Shown: piece by piece, positions 38,276 to 50,500 of the stretch
Layout of the letters: each line of letters begins with the position of its first letter
How positions within the stretch are numbered: position 1 is the first letter of the stretch
Assembly (NCBI RefSeq): GCF_965638725.1
Contig: NC_134960.1
Location: 6,822,501-6,886,500, forward strand
DNA length: 64,000 nucleotides
DNA from: Aptenodytes patagonicus
Lineage: Eukaryota > Chordata > Aves > Sphenisciformes > Spheniscidae
Direction: 5' to 3'
Notes under the pieces: generated by a model
Database searches by the model: none
Seen by the model: only the letters and a program-made list of their open reading frames with translations
What the model was told of the DNA's origin: nothing
Position numbers and translations under genes: made by a program

Positions 38276-41139
38276 TGGACCGTTTTATTTTTCCTGGTGT
38301 ATCACGACTTTTGTGGCACAGAAAGTTGGTTGAAAACCCTCCTCGTTTCCATTTTCACAAAGAAAAGGAAACCAAAGTCGACTGTTGGGGTGAAGAGCAA
38401 GGCTCCTCTGATAAAATTCTAGCTGTAGATACTCGAAGCCAAGGAGAAGTGTCCTCCTCCCTAACCTCTGGGAGCATCTCCTAGCCCAGGTGAGCTGCAA
38501 ACTCACACATTGCCTGTGGTGGAAATCCTATGCTGGGAACACACCTGACCTCTTCTCTCTGAAGGCAAAACCTTTGGCCAGGTAGGGAGCTGTGCTTCTC
38601 CTGCTTCCCTGTGCTGCCCACAGGGCGCTTTTCTGGGCTCCAGTGAAATTGGATTTTGCAGATTTGGACATGAGGATGCTGCTTTTGTGCCTCTCCCTCT
38701 CTCTTGCTCCAGGTGTGTGGGCAGTGCTGAGCACCCTAAAACAGAAACTCACTGGGGTTCCTAGCTCCACACTGAATCTGGCTCTGAATCGGACCAGACC
38801 GAGTCATTGTCAATTGGCTAAAACTTCTCACCATTACTTTTATTTGCATCCCAAGAGTACCTGAAGGCCTGTCCCGCAGCAGCAGCCTGCTCTGTGCAGG
38901 GTGCTGTACAAGCACTGAGGCAGAGGAGGATGGGGGGAGGTCCATGAAGGCTCGGCTGAGTTGCAGGACCTGCAGACCTCTTGCTGCAGGTGAGATCCCC
39001 CCCTGGACAAGACCGTGCCAGTCCCAAATGAGTTTAAAGCCCGAGCAGATGGGAGAGCTGCGGAGTGAGGGCGGAAGGACACTTGCCCAGGTCAGAGGCA
39101 CAGACAAGGAGCCTGCAGACCTCCAGCTCCCACCACTTCTTCCTGGAGAGGGAACTGGATGTGGTGGAAAAGCTTCTCTCTCCTTGATGCAAGAAGCCCC
39201 TCAGTGGCTGAACACTGTATAAACAGCAGCAGCAGGCTCCCTCCCCCTTTCCATTTCTGTTTGTTAAACACACGCTCCCTGCCTTTCTCTCATTCAGGAG
39301 CTAACACAGCATCCAGCTTTGTGAGACGGGGCTGTCAGTCACCCTGCAAGAGGCTGCTCTCTGGATGCTCAGGGTAGGGTGCTGAAGCTACCCGCACCGT
39401 TGAAGCACCCTTTGGCAGCCCAGATCCTCGCCTGACTTCTTCGCTTTTCCGAGGACAGTTGCAGAAAAGTGCTTTTCACCCCTTTGCCACAGGTTGACTC
39501 CCAGAGAGTGGAGAGGACCGAGTGCTCCATCCTAGCCAGCCATGAGACGGTAACTCGAGGTCAGCGGCTTGGTTCCAGAAGGAGGAGGACGCTCTGGCCT
39601 TTGCAGGTGGGTCGGGGAGGTCTCGTCCAAGCGGCAGGGCTGAGATGGGACCAGGTCTTGGCCATGCCACAAGGTTCAAGCAAAAAAGGTCCAAGCATCT
39701 TTGGGAAACTGAATCTGGGGACCGACAGCCCTGAGAGCTGGAATAGAGAGAAAGTGAACAAGAAATACTGGCAGGAGAGTTTCGAACGGTCCCTGAGCAA
39801 AAGCAGGGAGTCTGGGAAGCAGGATGCTGAGCGAGAGCAGTCAGGAGAGCAGGTTGATCCAGGGGGCTGCAGAAACCGGGCACGTACGGCTACAGAGCAG
39901 CGTGCTGCAGGTGTGGGGCTGAGGTGCGCTGCTGTCTGAGAAATCCTGATCTCTCCTGCAATCTGCCTCCTCGTGGCTTGGTACAGACCTCCCGTCAGCT
40001 CCTCCGTGCTGGGACTGCACACGTTGCTGGCGCTTGGCTCGCTGCCAGAGATCAGTGCCCTCCAAGAGAGAGATGCAAAGGGAGATAGGGGACTGCAGGA
40101 GGAAAATTGGTGCTTGCTTTCTTTCTGCACTCATTGCATGTTAATTGTTGAACAGAGAGCGCCTCTTATAGTCCTGTTGTAGCCTGCATTTCACCTACAG
40201 AGTTTCTGGTCTGTAGACCAGAAAACCCAGGTTACTGGGTTTTCTCCCTGGTTGTTCTGTTAGTGGGGTTGCTATTTCTCTCCCCTCCCTTGTCTCATCT
40301 ACCCCAGACTCCCTAAATTTCAGGAGGCAACAGACTCCCCAGGTTAACCAGGATCCAGTTAACCTGTGTTAACTGTTACTGATCCACAGTAACCCGTGGA
40401 ACATCAGGCTGTCTCTTCCCCAACAACTAGTGTGGCTCCATCGCAGCGTCACCTGCTGAGCCCTGTCTCCCAGCCAGCATTGCTCTGCTCCCATGGCATG
40501 TGCCATGGGGCAGAGGGCCCTGCACTGTTCCCCCCTGCTTTCTGTAGGAGAAATTTCCAGGAGAAAGCGTGTATCCCTGCCAAACGGGTCTCTTCTCGTC
40601 ACCTTCTTTTTCATCCTGTCCTGAGCTGAGTGACTAAGGCATCCTCCTTGCCTCATCCCCTTCAGAGTCTTTCGTGGCTCCAGCCTAGGCAGGGACGTAC
40701 AAATGTTTAGAGTGAGGAACTGGAAGAAATCCCTGGTGTATCTCCTCCTCCTTGCACTCTGTCTCCTGGTGCCAGTTCTACCCTGGAGTCCCCTGGGAGC
40801 AGCTCCGGGGCCCTGGAGCTTTGCAAGTGCAGGGGTGGCAGTGCGTGTCTGATGCCATTAGGTTTTTCTGCACCAGTGGGCCTGATCTGATCTTCCTTTC
40901 TGCCATAGTGTCATAGTGGGGCAATCACCCCTTCACTGGACATGGAAAGACCTGGGACAATTTCTATCTGCTTTTTGGCTTCAGGAAATCGTCCCAGAGC
41001 TGTGGTTTGCCTTGAAACCAGCCCATCGCACAGAGAAGGCAAAACGCCCTCCCCTCCATCACTCACATTTTGCATTTTCGTGCTGCTCCTGAAATCTATG
41101 TTCAGGTTTTATCCTGAGAGATGCAGAGTCCTCTGTGGC

Positions 41140-41255
41140 GATGAGTGCAGGAGGCTGGAGTTAGCAAACTTGGGGTCTGTTCCCAGCCCTGCCGTGGACG
41201 TGCTGTGTGGCCTGCGGCAAGCTGGTTAACCTCCGTATCTCAGTTTATTGTGTTC
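41140..41255 (+). mobile_element. MIR-type SINE fragment
   Basis: The segment contains GGTCTGTTCCCAGCCCTGCC, then GCTGTGTGGCCTGCGGCAAG and GGTTAACCTCCGTATCTCAG. These follow the MIR core order of gapped GAATCCCAGCTCTGCC, GTGACCTTGGGCAAGT and TTAACCTCTCTGTGCCTCAG. It is an old copy in forward orientation. Confidence 0.6.
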
Positions 41256-44200
41256 TTCTCCCTTAAGCGCTGTGCTGTGGGGTGCAGGGCTGAACACTGC
41301 TGCCTCTCGAGTGCTGTAGGGGAACATGAAGGCGGTAGAAGGTGGCTTGCCCCAGGGTGACAACCGGGTTCTGGTGATGAGGGATGGTCTCAGACTTCTT
41401 TGCCACGGACACCTGATTGCTGCCAGATTTGGGACTGGGGATGAGATGAGTCAGTGCTCCAGACTGGGCTGCTGGAGATAAAGTTTCATGGAGTTGAGCT
41501 GCTTTGGAGGAAGGACACAGCATGGAATAAATCAGTGAGCCAAGCCATGAAAATATCCATCAGCCTCAGCCCTCACGCCCCAGAGCTGCTGTCGAAAGAG
41601 ATTGTGGCTGTCATTAGCCAGAGAGCAGAGGCTGGCCCAAGTCCCTCCACTCCCTCCTTTGGAATCAACGATAACTGTGATAGGATTGTAATTTCTGGCC
41701 ACATTCCGAGCAATCTTTGTCCTTGCCTCCCTCTTTTCTGCACCCCTCTGCACCCCTTACCTCCCCTGCACCCCATGCCTGCTGGCTGCAGTGACCCCGG
41801 TCTCACAGGTTGGGACAAAAAGAGGAATTTTACTTAACAAGCTCTGTTTTCTTCAGCCCTCTGCCCACCCCTCCAGCCTTGCTTTCTGAATGCTGCCAGG
41901 CTTTGCAGATGGCTCTTCCAGGCCTGGATGTGCCCTGACAGATCTGGACCAGGCTGACTGCGAGCCCGGGGCTGCAGCAGGGACATGGAGGGAGTTGGTG
42001 TGTCCCCAGGAAGCAGAGGTGCATGTGAGTCCCAGGGGATATAGTCCAGGCCCTCTGTAGGAATAGATTTTGGAGTTGTCACGGTGGTCACTGTCCCTCA
42101 CAGTCACTGACAGCGGTGTGCTCAGCAAAGGGCTGAAGTTTCGCAGCTCCTCTGTGCTTCCCCCTCCTCTTCCCCCCTTCCCAAAGGCTGAAGCCTGCTG
42201 GCACAGGGCACAGTGCACAGCTCTCTGCCTCCTCTGGGAGCCATCCCTGGGTCCCAGCCCTGGCTCAGGCTGAACCTCAGCTGGAGGAGAGGGTGAGTGC
42301 AGGATCCAGGCAATGCCGTGTTCCTGCACCCCTTCATGGCAGCCCAGCACAGAGGAAAGGGCTTAGGGTAATATTTCTGCCTCCTCCTGGTCTGCCCTGC
42401 TGTTTCATTCTCCCAAAAGTAGCTGGCTCTCAGCTCCAAGGATTTTTCCATCTATCCTGGCAGGCCCGCTGGGCATGGGAGCATGTGCCTGGCAGCAGCC
42501 TACACATATGCCAGCACTTCCATTACTTGCTGGAACGGACCTCGGTCCACTCCTAGCAGCATCCCTGTGACCTCCAGGCAGTCCCTGGAGTGGGAACATT
42601 TATTATGATCATTTTGCCTCTTAATTAAAATGCCTTAATTGATTTTTAATAGTTCCCCTTTGGAAAAAAACAAAGCAAACCAAATCAAATAATAACTCCA
42701 TTAAGGCCATTTTGTTAGGAAGTGAAACAGCTCCAATAATCATGATGTTCCTGGCTCCTCTTAGATGGTGGGTAGCTGCCAGTCTCCAGCGAAAGGAAAT
42801 AGCCTGAGATGTGAACACGGGAACTGGCATCCAGTTGGTGGATGAGATGGGGAAAAAGGGAAGGGAGTATCCACTGGTGTCATGCCAAGACTTGGGTACC
42901 GAAGATAAATGGGAGAGGCAAGCCACAGAAAAGGGGATAACAAGTGATAGTGATAAAGTAATGCTAGACAATCTGGAAGGTATAAAAACCCAGATGGAGA
43001 GCAAGCAGGGAAAGCACAGCCACAGAAATTGTGCCCAGCCCTTGCTCTGTTTCCTCCACAGACCTTGCTCTTCTGGCAGTAAGGTTTGCCTTGGGGCCAG
43101 CTGCAGCACGGGTGTCTGGGGGGAGGCTCTGGGCTGGGCTGCTGCTGTGTGTGGGTTGGGCTCTGTTGGAAGAGGCTGTGGCTGTGCCACCTTCCCGGGG
43201 CCCTGCCTGTTCCCCTGCTCTGTTTCCCGCTGCGTCAGCTGTGCAGGCTGGCTTTGAGCTCCTCTCTCCTGCCTTAGAAGTTCGGGCCCCCCTTTTGTCT
43301 TTGGGGTTACCTTTCCAGGGCTAGGGGCAGCCGTGTCGTGGAGGTCTGAGACCACCCTTAAGCAAACCCTCACCCCAGCAAATCCACTCACTTTTCCCTC
43401 CTGCTGCTTAAAGCTACCTTCCTACCCTCTTAGCGGTAGCTATATGGTCTCCGTTATCACGGTATATGACCCCAACAACTTCATTTACAGGAATCATTGG
43501 CATAGATCGACCAGCAGAGTTAGACAAGTTAGGCAAGCCAATGGACATGGAGAGGGCAGGAGAAAGCAAGTGTGCAGGCAGGGATGGTCTGCTGCAGGAA
43601 GCTCTTTTGCTGGGTCTCCGCAGGCGCCCCGGTTTGCAGCCGGCCAGGCGGATTCCTAGGAGCAGCTCCCAAGGGGGAATCACAACCGTTGCTCTGAGGA
43701 GCGATGAAAGAGCAAGCAGCCATTTATTATTCATTGCAATGTAATTGCTGCCACCTTTACCATCTTGCCACCATTATTTTATGGTATTTGTTTAAGGAAC
43801 TAGCTTAAATGCAGGTGCCCTGCACAGAAAGCATTCTCCCTTCCCAAGGACAGGCTGTCCTTAAACATTTGGCTTGCAGGGCATGGACCTGCAGGAAGCC
43901 CACCAGCACCCAGTCAGCAGTACTCCCGTCTCACCTGGTACAAACCCAGAGCAGTTTGTTCCTCAAGGAGGATGAGAAGGTGCTCAGCAGGCTGCTTCTA
44001 ATTCCCAGCTTCGTTTAAGCCCTGTGCCTCCCCCCCTTAGTGGCAGGGCGTTATCCCCTCTCTCTGCAGGTCAGAGAAAACATGACGCTCTGCAGACCAC
44101 CCTGTTTGGGCAGAGTGATGACTTTTGCTCACTTTTGATCAAGTGTGCGGTGGGAATGGGGCCCCCCCCCCCAAGTGCTGGGGAGAGAGGGTATGTGAGG

Positions 44201-44689
44201 GGCCACGTCCACCCCTCTCTACATACCCCAGCAGTAATTCTGAGACACGGAGGCTGAGAAGGAGCCAGTAACAGAGCTGGCTTTTCTCCTGCTGTGTTTG
44301 GACGGAGTGAAAACCCTGCTGTGACAACACCCTGCTGTTACAATGGCACCAAACGCCAGCCGCGGGTTCCAGACTGAGTCAGTTCCGGCTCATCAGTTGG
44401 GCTCCCTGCTCCCAAAGCCATATTCACGCAGACGTTTGAGCACCACGTGGCAGGAGGCTCACTGATGCCAGGGCTTTGGCTCTTGAGCCTGTTTGTGCTT
44501 GGATGCCCAGCAACAGCTCTGCGGGAGGCTTGTTCACAGCTTCAGCTGTATGCCCCCTGCACATGCACATCCCTGCAGGAGCTCCCTCCTCTGCAAAGCT
44601 GGCGGATGCCTGGGTGTCACTGACACTGAAGGGACAGACAGGTTCTTTTAGGGATCCTTGGCAGAATGACGACAGCACTAAATCGTGGT

Positions 44690-44960
44690 TACAATTTCCT
44701 TAACAGGATATTATGACTAGTACAGCACAAAATTTATGATTGGAACGGCACAGGATTTCTACAAGCAGAATCAATGTAGTACAATCTACGAGTAGCATAA
44801 TACAGAATTTATAATACAACTTATGATTTCTAATCACCTAAGTAATACAGAATTTATAATACAACTTAACTTATAATTTATCATCACCTGGACCCTCTGC
44901 AGATCAGGTCAAATCCTAATACATGGTTTGCTGTATCAATATAACAATCATAATCTAGAC
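44690..44960. repeat. AT-rich patch with 26-base direct repeat (possible old LTR)
   Basis: An AT-rich island in otherwise GC-moderate DNA contains a perfect 26-base direct repeat at 44798-44823 and 44843-44868, starting TAATACAGAATTTATAATAC. Further TTATGATT / TTATAATTTATCAT variants surround it. Long AT-rich stretches of this kind followed by GC-rich sequence (45000-45300) also occur in avian endogenous retroviral LTRs. No TG...CA ends, target duplication or viral gene could be shown, so only the repeat itself is supported. Confidence 0.5.
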
Positions 44961-46131
44961 TCAAAAATCATGTGAAAGAAGACGAGTCACTCACTCAATC
45001 CTCAGAGAAAGCAGAGGACGGTGGGGGTGTCCCTGGCCCTGGGGGGTCACGGCTCTCACTGTCCAGCAGTTCCCACTTAGGACTTGTAACTGCTTGATTT
45101 TATGGACAGTGCTCTGGGTGCTGTTACACTTCCCTGTTCTGTGATGGGGTCATTAACACCTGGCTGGCCGGGTGCCTGGGACCTTCAAGGCCGGCAAGGA
45201 AGGGAGTAATCAGCCTGGCGCCCAGGAACCTTGAGTCTGGCAGGGAGGGGAAGAAGAAAACTGTTTGGTTCGTCTGCTTGGTTCACAGGACCTTCAGGGC
45301 CTGATAATGTGGCAAAGGGAATGAGTACGTGACCCGCTCGGTCACAGAGAATGGCTGCTTGCCCCATAAAATGGCGTTACTTATGCTAACCACATTACCA
45401 GGGGTTGGGAGCAGGGGGTACTGGTCACACTGGGTTGAGCTGGGTGGTAGCATCACTAGCAGGAGCAGTGGCTGAGACTCATGCAGAGACAGGGTGACAG
45501 ATATTTTCACCCGGAGAGGTGAGAAATAAGAAACTGAAAAAAACTGGTGCACAATCTGGAAATAAATTGTTATGGGGAAGTGGAGAAAAACTCCTTGAAT
45601 TTGAGTGTCTTGTTGTTTTTCTCCTTTCCTAGTTCTCAAGGAATTAGGACTCAAGGCATTTTTGTAGGCAAGTAAATCTCATCAAAGATGACTGACACCA
45701 TCATCGGTTTCTTCTGTCAGCCCCAAGAGGTCCCAAATTTTTGGCTTGTTTGAAACGACTTCCCTATTTTGCAAAGCCTAGCTTGAAGAAGCAGGAGAGG
45801 CAGTGTGCACAGGGGCTCCATGAGCAGGAAATCTTTTCAGGTCCTACCAGTCTGGCCCTGGCTGGTTGAGGGGTTTTTCTCTGTACAATTCTAATAAACA
45901 GAACCTCAGAATCTTGTGTGAGAAGTTGCATTTTTCCCTGACCTTTCCTTTGTGAATTGGCATTCAACCGATCATAGGCTCTAACAGGAGGTGTAAGAGA
46001 GCTGAAACACCATTCAGTGTGAGGAAGGATGCGGGGTAAGGGAGAAGGAAGGAGGATGTCACTACTATTTAGCCCAAAATACTGTGTGGGACATGCCCTT
46101 TGAGTCTCAGTTCTTGCAGATCCTCTGCTGT

Positions 46132-46168
46132 CTCCCGTGCTCTCACTTCTGCTGTGTCTATGTTCCAG
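46132..46168 (+). promoter_or_regulatory. 3' splice acceptor before the NPY receptor coding exon
   Basis: A long pyrimidine-rich tract (CTCCCGTGCTCTCACTTCTG and on) ends in TTCCAG at 46163-46168, 32 bases before the chosen start codon. NPY2R-type genes have an untranslated first exon and a single coding exon, so this is where an intron in the 5' leader would end. It also argues against the longer upstream in-frame extension, which would be intronic. Confidence 0.6.
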
Positions 46169-46200
46169 ACCTCCTCCTGACGGAAGGGCTCAGGCCAGGC

Positions 46201-47364
46201 ATGGGACCGTTGGAGGGAGCCAACAGCACCCTCACTGTGGAGAAGACAGCATTAGACGAGAAGCTGCCACAAGGCTGGCACGCCAAGGACTTTGTCACTC
46301 CTAGCCAGGATCTCTCTGGGTCCCGCAGTGTTATGATGGACAGCACCAAGATCCTGGGGGTCCAGGTCATTCTGATTGCCGCCTACTCTCTCATCATTCT
46401 GCTGGGATTCATCGGCAACTCCTTGGTCATCTACATCATAGTGAAGTACAAGACCATGAGGACCGTCACTAACTTCTTCATAGCTAACCTGGCCCTAGCG
46501 GATCTGATGGTGGACACGCTCTGTCTGCCTTTCACCCTAGTGTACACACTGCTAGACGAGTGGAAGTTTGGAGCTGTTCTTTGTCATCTGGTCCCTTATG
46601 CTCAAGCTCTGAGTGTCCATGTGTCCACTCTCACCCTAACGGTGATTGCCCTGGATAGGTACCGGTGTATTGTTTTCCACCTGGACAGCAGGATTTCCAA
46701 GAGGCTCAGCTTCACCATCATAGCTGTCATGTGGCTAGCAGCAGCTGTCCTAGCAGGTCCTCTGGCCATCTTCAGAGAGTACCGGTATGAGGAAATCCCA
46801 TCCATCAACCTCAAAATGGCTGTCTGCTCAGAAAAATGGCCTTCCGGTAATAACAGAGATGCCACTATCTACAGCCTGTCCATGCTCCTTCTGCAGTATG
46901 TCTTTCCTCTTGCAATTATTTGTTATGCCTATACCAGGATCTGGTTCAAGCTGAAAAACCATGTCAGTCCCACTTCTAGGAATGAAAACCAGTGCCGGAG
47001 GAGGAAGACAACCAAAATGCTAGTGATGGTGGTTGTGGTATTTGCAGTCTGTTGGCTCCCCTTCCACATATTCCAGCTTGCCATTGATCTTGATCTGGTT
47101 CTTATCTTCCATGAGTACAAACTCCTGTACACTGTCTTCCATGTTGGAGCCATGTGCTCTACATTTGTCAACCCCCTGCTCTACGGATGGATGAACAAGA
47201 ACTACCGGAATGGCTTCCTTATATTCTTCCGTTGCCAGAACAAGCCAGAAAGCATCCACACTGAAGGCTCCGTTAGAGGGAGGTCGTACATCTTCAGGGC
47301 CAACACCCTAAATGGGAGCATCAAACAGACTCCTGGCAATGGACCACTGCCCACAGAAGTTTAG
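46201..47364 (+). CDS. NPY7R: Neuropeptide Y receptor, Y7 type (class A GPCR)
   Basis: The 387-residue single-exon frame is intact. The start at 46201 has G at -3 and G at +4. The open frame extends further left, but across a probable splice acceptor. It has an extracellular N-terminus with an N-glycosylation site (N8-S-T), then seven membrane helices: TM1 about 53-78 (N73), TM2 about 91-115 (D101), TM3 with C128 pairing with C209 of the second loop, DRY at 152-154, TM4 W178, TM5 P236, TM6 CWLP at 284-287, TM7 NPLLY at 324-328. C345 behind helix 8 is a likely palmitoylation site. Similarity to NPY2R is extensive (MRTVTNFFIANLA, CHLVPYAQ, RIWxKLKNHVSP), but the N-terminus, DRY instead of DRH, and the tail fit the related Y7 receptor retained in birds and frogs and absent from mammals. 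It should bind NPY/PYY and signal through Gi. A diverged NPY2R is the alternative. Confidence 0.85.
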   Translation: MGPLEGANSTLTVEKTALDEKLPQGWHAKDFVTPSQDLSGSRSVMMDSTKILGVQVILIAAYSLIILLGFIGNSLVIYIIVKYKTMRTVTNFFIANLALADLMVDTLCLPFTLVYTLLDEWKFGAVLCHLVPYAQALSVHVSTLTLTVIALDRYRCIVFHLDSRISKRLSFTIIAVMWLAAAVLAGPLAIFREYRYEEIPSINLKMAVCSEKWPSGNNRDATIYSLSMLLLQYVFPLAIICYAYTRIWFKLKNHVSPTSRNENQCRRRKTTKMLVMVVVVFAVCWLPFHIFQLAIDLDLVLIFHEYKLLYTVFHVGAMCSTFVNPLLYGWMNKNYRNGFLIFFRCQNKPESIHTEGSVRGRSYIFRANTLNGSIKQTPGNGPLPTEV

Positions 47365-47504
47365 GGATGGGACATCCACCTCCAGGACTGAGGCTGACTG
47401 AACCCAGAGACACTCCTGGGTGAATGCCTTTTTTTGGCGGGACATTGTGTTGCTGAAACATTATATCTACCGCAGCCACGTAACTCCCCTGTAACTCTCA
47501 AAAC

Positions 47505-47510
47505 AATAAA
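47505..47510 (+). terminator. Polyadenylation signal (AATAAA) of NPY7R
   Basis: AATAAA lies 141 bases after the stop codon and is followed within 30 bases by a GT-rich stretch (GGTGTATTTCTGTCTG). That is the normal arrangement for 3' end processing. The 3' untranslated region would be about 160 bases. Confidence 0.75.
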
Positions 47511-50500
47511 TTTGGTGTATTTCTGTCTGACCAAACAAGTGAGTTTTTCCTTTCTCTGCATTCAAGTTATACATGTAGCAGCACGAAAATTCACACACAG
47601 AGGAGGCTTTCATTTAGCCAGCAAAATACGCCCTTTTTGCTATTTCCATTTGCCAAAGTGGGTTGCTCAACCTTTTACCCCCTGACATATTACACATTAC
47701 AAATGCAGAACCTTTATTGTGTATGCTTGTTCATCTGTACGTCTCCTACCCAAAAGCCTTAATGATCCATCTTTAGCTAATGCCTCCAAGGGGAAGGAGA
47801 CCTACTCTCTTCTGCAAACACGGGCTGGTTAGTGCCATCACTCCGTAGGCCTGGGAAGGGAGCAGGCTGGTGCAGGCTGAAGCTGGGCAATCCAAGATCT
47901 CTTGCAAAGCGTGTGCATGAATCTGCATTTGCAACCCATGGGATGAGCTCTCATCCTCAGAAAGCCCAGGAGGTGGCAGCGACACTACTTACCGCAGTTT
48001 CCTTTACAAGTGCCAAAGCAAGGCTTTGGGGACACCTCATTAGCCAGGGGTGAGCCAGGGCCCTGGATTTAGCAAGGAGCAGAGCAGGCAGAGAAGCAGA
48101 TAGGAAAGGAAAGAGCCGGGGCAGCTGATCAAGAGGACTGAAACTGAACCTAGGGGTTTGGCAAAGGTGATTTCCTCCAGACCCTAAGATGTGGCTCCTG
48201 CCATGCAATAACTTGACGGGTGCCAGCATGACCAGAGAGGTAAAACTGCGAACGACACCATTCTCCAAGGCACTCAGAGGGTTTTAAAGCTTTACGCTCT
48301 CTGGGGTTGGAGGTAGTATGGGGTCTGTACATGGGTGCTTCAGTTCAGAAGACAGATGTAACCTGCTTGCATGGTTATCACAGATGTGGTGTCCTCTGGC
48401 AGAAGAAGACATGGAGACAAAGGATGATGTATTCTTTCATACCAAACTATACGTTCGCCTCCCTAAGGCTGTGTCAGCTGGGGAGCATATTTTTAGCTCT
48501 GCCATCAAAGGAGGCTTGATTGCTACTGTGATCTCAGCAGCTTGTCATTGGTGTCATCTCTAAAAGTCAGTGTTCATCAGATTGGAAAGTAACTCCCAGA
48601 TGCAGGAAAGAGACTCAACAGACCTCCTCATTAAAGATAAAAAGAAAAGAAAAACTTTGATTTGTAGGTCTTCACTGGAGGAAGGACAAGAGGTAAGAGG
48701 ACTTGCAGTACTGAGAACGTCAGCTGGATCAGGCTGCTGGGTTGTCACATCTGGAGTCCTCAAGAAATGAATTGTCAAAGGGCTTATTTGAAAATCCGGC
48801 TCTCCTGCCTCCTCCCCAGCTTGACCTGCCTCTGGCCCTTGTTCTCCAGCTCAGCTTCCGACTGCCACACTAGATTTTAATCTCTCTGTTTATTTCTTTC
48901 TCTGATGCCCTGCTTCATTTTCCTAAATAGATACAAGAAAGTGGTTTCTGATTCCTTCCTGAGACATCACTGCCAGGCAGGGGCTGCAGACCACGCTCCA
49001 CACTTGGAGGCATGGGCATGCTGATGCCTAATAACTCCCCAGCACCTGATTCTGCAGATCACAGCCCGTTTTTCTTTTCAGGGAGCTTCAGGCTCTATGA
49101 AGATCCTGTCAGGAAATCACTGGTGTTCCAGTAAAAGGGTCATCTGGTTGCTGACAGGCCAAGATACGATGGGAGAACCAAGACACAAGTAAACCTTCCC
49201 TAGGTGAAGTGCCATGGCGTGACGGTGGGAGTTTGCTGTTTCATCCTGATGGAAGGAGGAAGATAGTCTCCTCCACAGCACTGGTAAATTCTGTCCCTAC
49301 CTAATGAACTGGTCATTCCTACAATCCATCCTCCCAAGGAACTCTCCCCGTGTTTCCATCAAACTCCAAGATATAAGGAAATGTTTATGTTTCAAAAGCA
49401 GCTTAAATGAGTGGAAAGAATTCAACTATTACCAATAAACACTTCAGAAAGTGATTTAACACTCAATAATATATGTCACAGTAAAATAACAGATTCAGCA
49501 ATGCAAGCTTAGAAGCCAGTCACGCTGCCAGCTGAGATGGATGAGGAGCTAAATCGCTCTTCTAGGGGCCTTGCCAAAGGTTTTGTCCTGTGACACCACA
49601 CACGGTATCTGACTGCAGAGCAAGGCAGATAATGACATTATGAATGACTATTTAATTTTGAGCCCAGACTTTTAAACTAAATATGGATAAATAAATAAAT
49701 AGATCCTGGCTCTTCACAAATAAATGCTGGCAATGGCATTTATAGGGCAGAGGGATTTTTATGCTGGAGCAAACTGAGAAGGAGAAACTATTTACTTGAA
49801 GTGTAACAGCAAATTTCTGTTTGCTTTATTTAATACACTTGTGCAGCTTTACTGATGGATTTCTGCCTGTGAGCTTGCTGCTTTTTCCTTGCCGTTGGAA
49901 AAAGTTACAACCTTCCACACCCACTGCAAGCAGGGAGATCAGTTCTCGGTTGTGTATACATGGAAAACCATGATGCCTCTATTGAGGGAAAGTGTCCCTA
50001 GTGTCCACAGCCAAACAGAACAAGAGAAGGTGGAGAGCGGGGAAGCAAAGCTTCTTACCAAAGGTTGATTTGGGCAAATAAATAGTATATTATGGACTGT
50101 CATGACTGCACAGAAGACAGGAATGAATTTGTTTCCACAAAACAGAAATCTGTTGGAGAAGAAGGTTCCCCAAATATTAACACTCTGCTAAAGATGGCCT
50201 TACTGGTTCCATGAAACCAAAGACCAGAAGCACTTTAAGTTTTTGAACTATTTAGAGCTCAGGATAGGGTACAACCCTGCTCTGTTGGTGTCAAGGGCAG
50301 ATCCTCTAGCAGTTACAGATATTCTTGGAGATACTATGCTCTGCGCCAAAGGTGCATCAGTGAATGCCCGCCAAGCCGGGCTCCTCTCCACAGAGCTGGC
50401 CGTGGTGTTACTGACGTGGGATGGAGTGCCTCATGTCAATGGCACAGCAGCTGATGGGGATAAGGTATTTCATTACAGAGTTAGAAACACGGTGACAAAA

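Larger units (their letters stand above)
27160..46080. other. Long intergenic region between TRIM and NPY receptor
   Basis: Apart from the repeats listed separately, no gene is recognised in this 19-kb stretch. Frames reach about 210 codons but overlap on both strands, begin at arbitrary starts and show no domain. Small simple repeats include a CA run near 28568-28592. Untranslated first exons of the NPY receptor gene may lie in the right part but cannot be pinpointed. Confidence 0.6.

Noticed and set aside
39469..39939. 156-codon plus-strand frame with a charged C-terminal half
   Set aside because: A long minus-strand frame overlaps it, there is no known motif and no supporting promoter or polyadenylation context.
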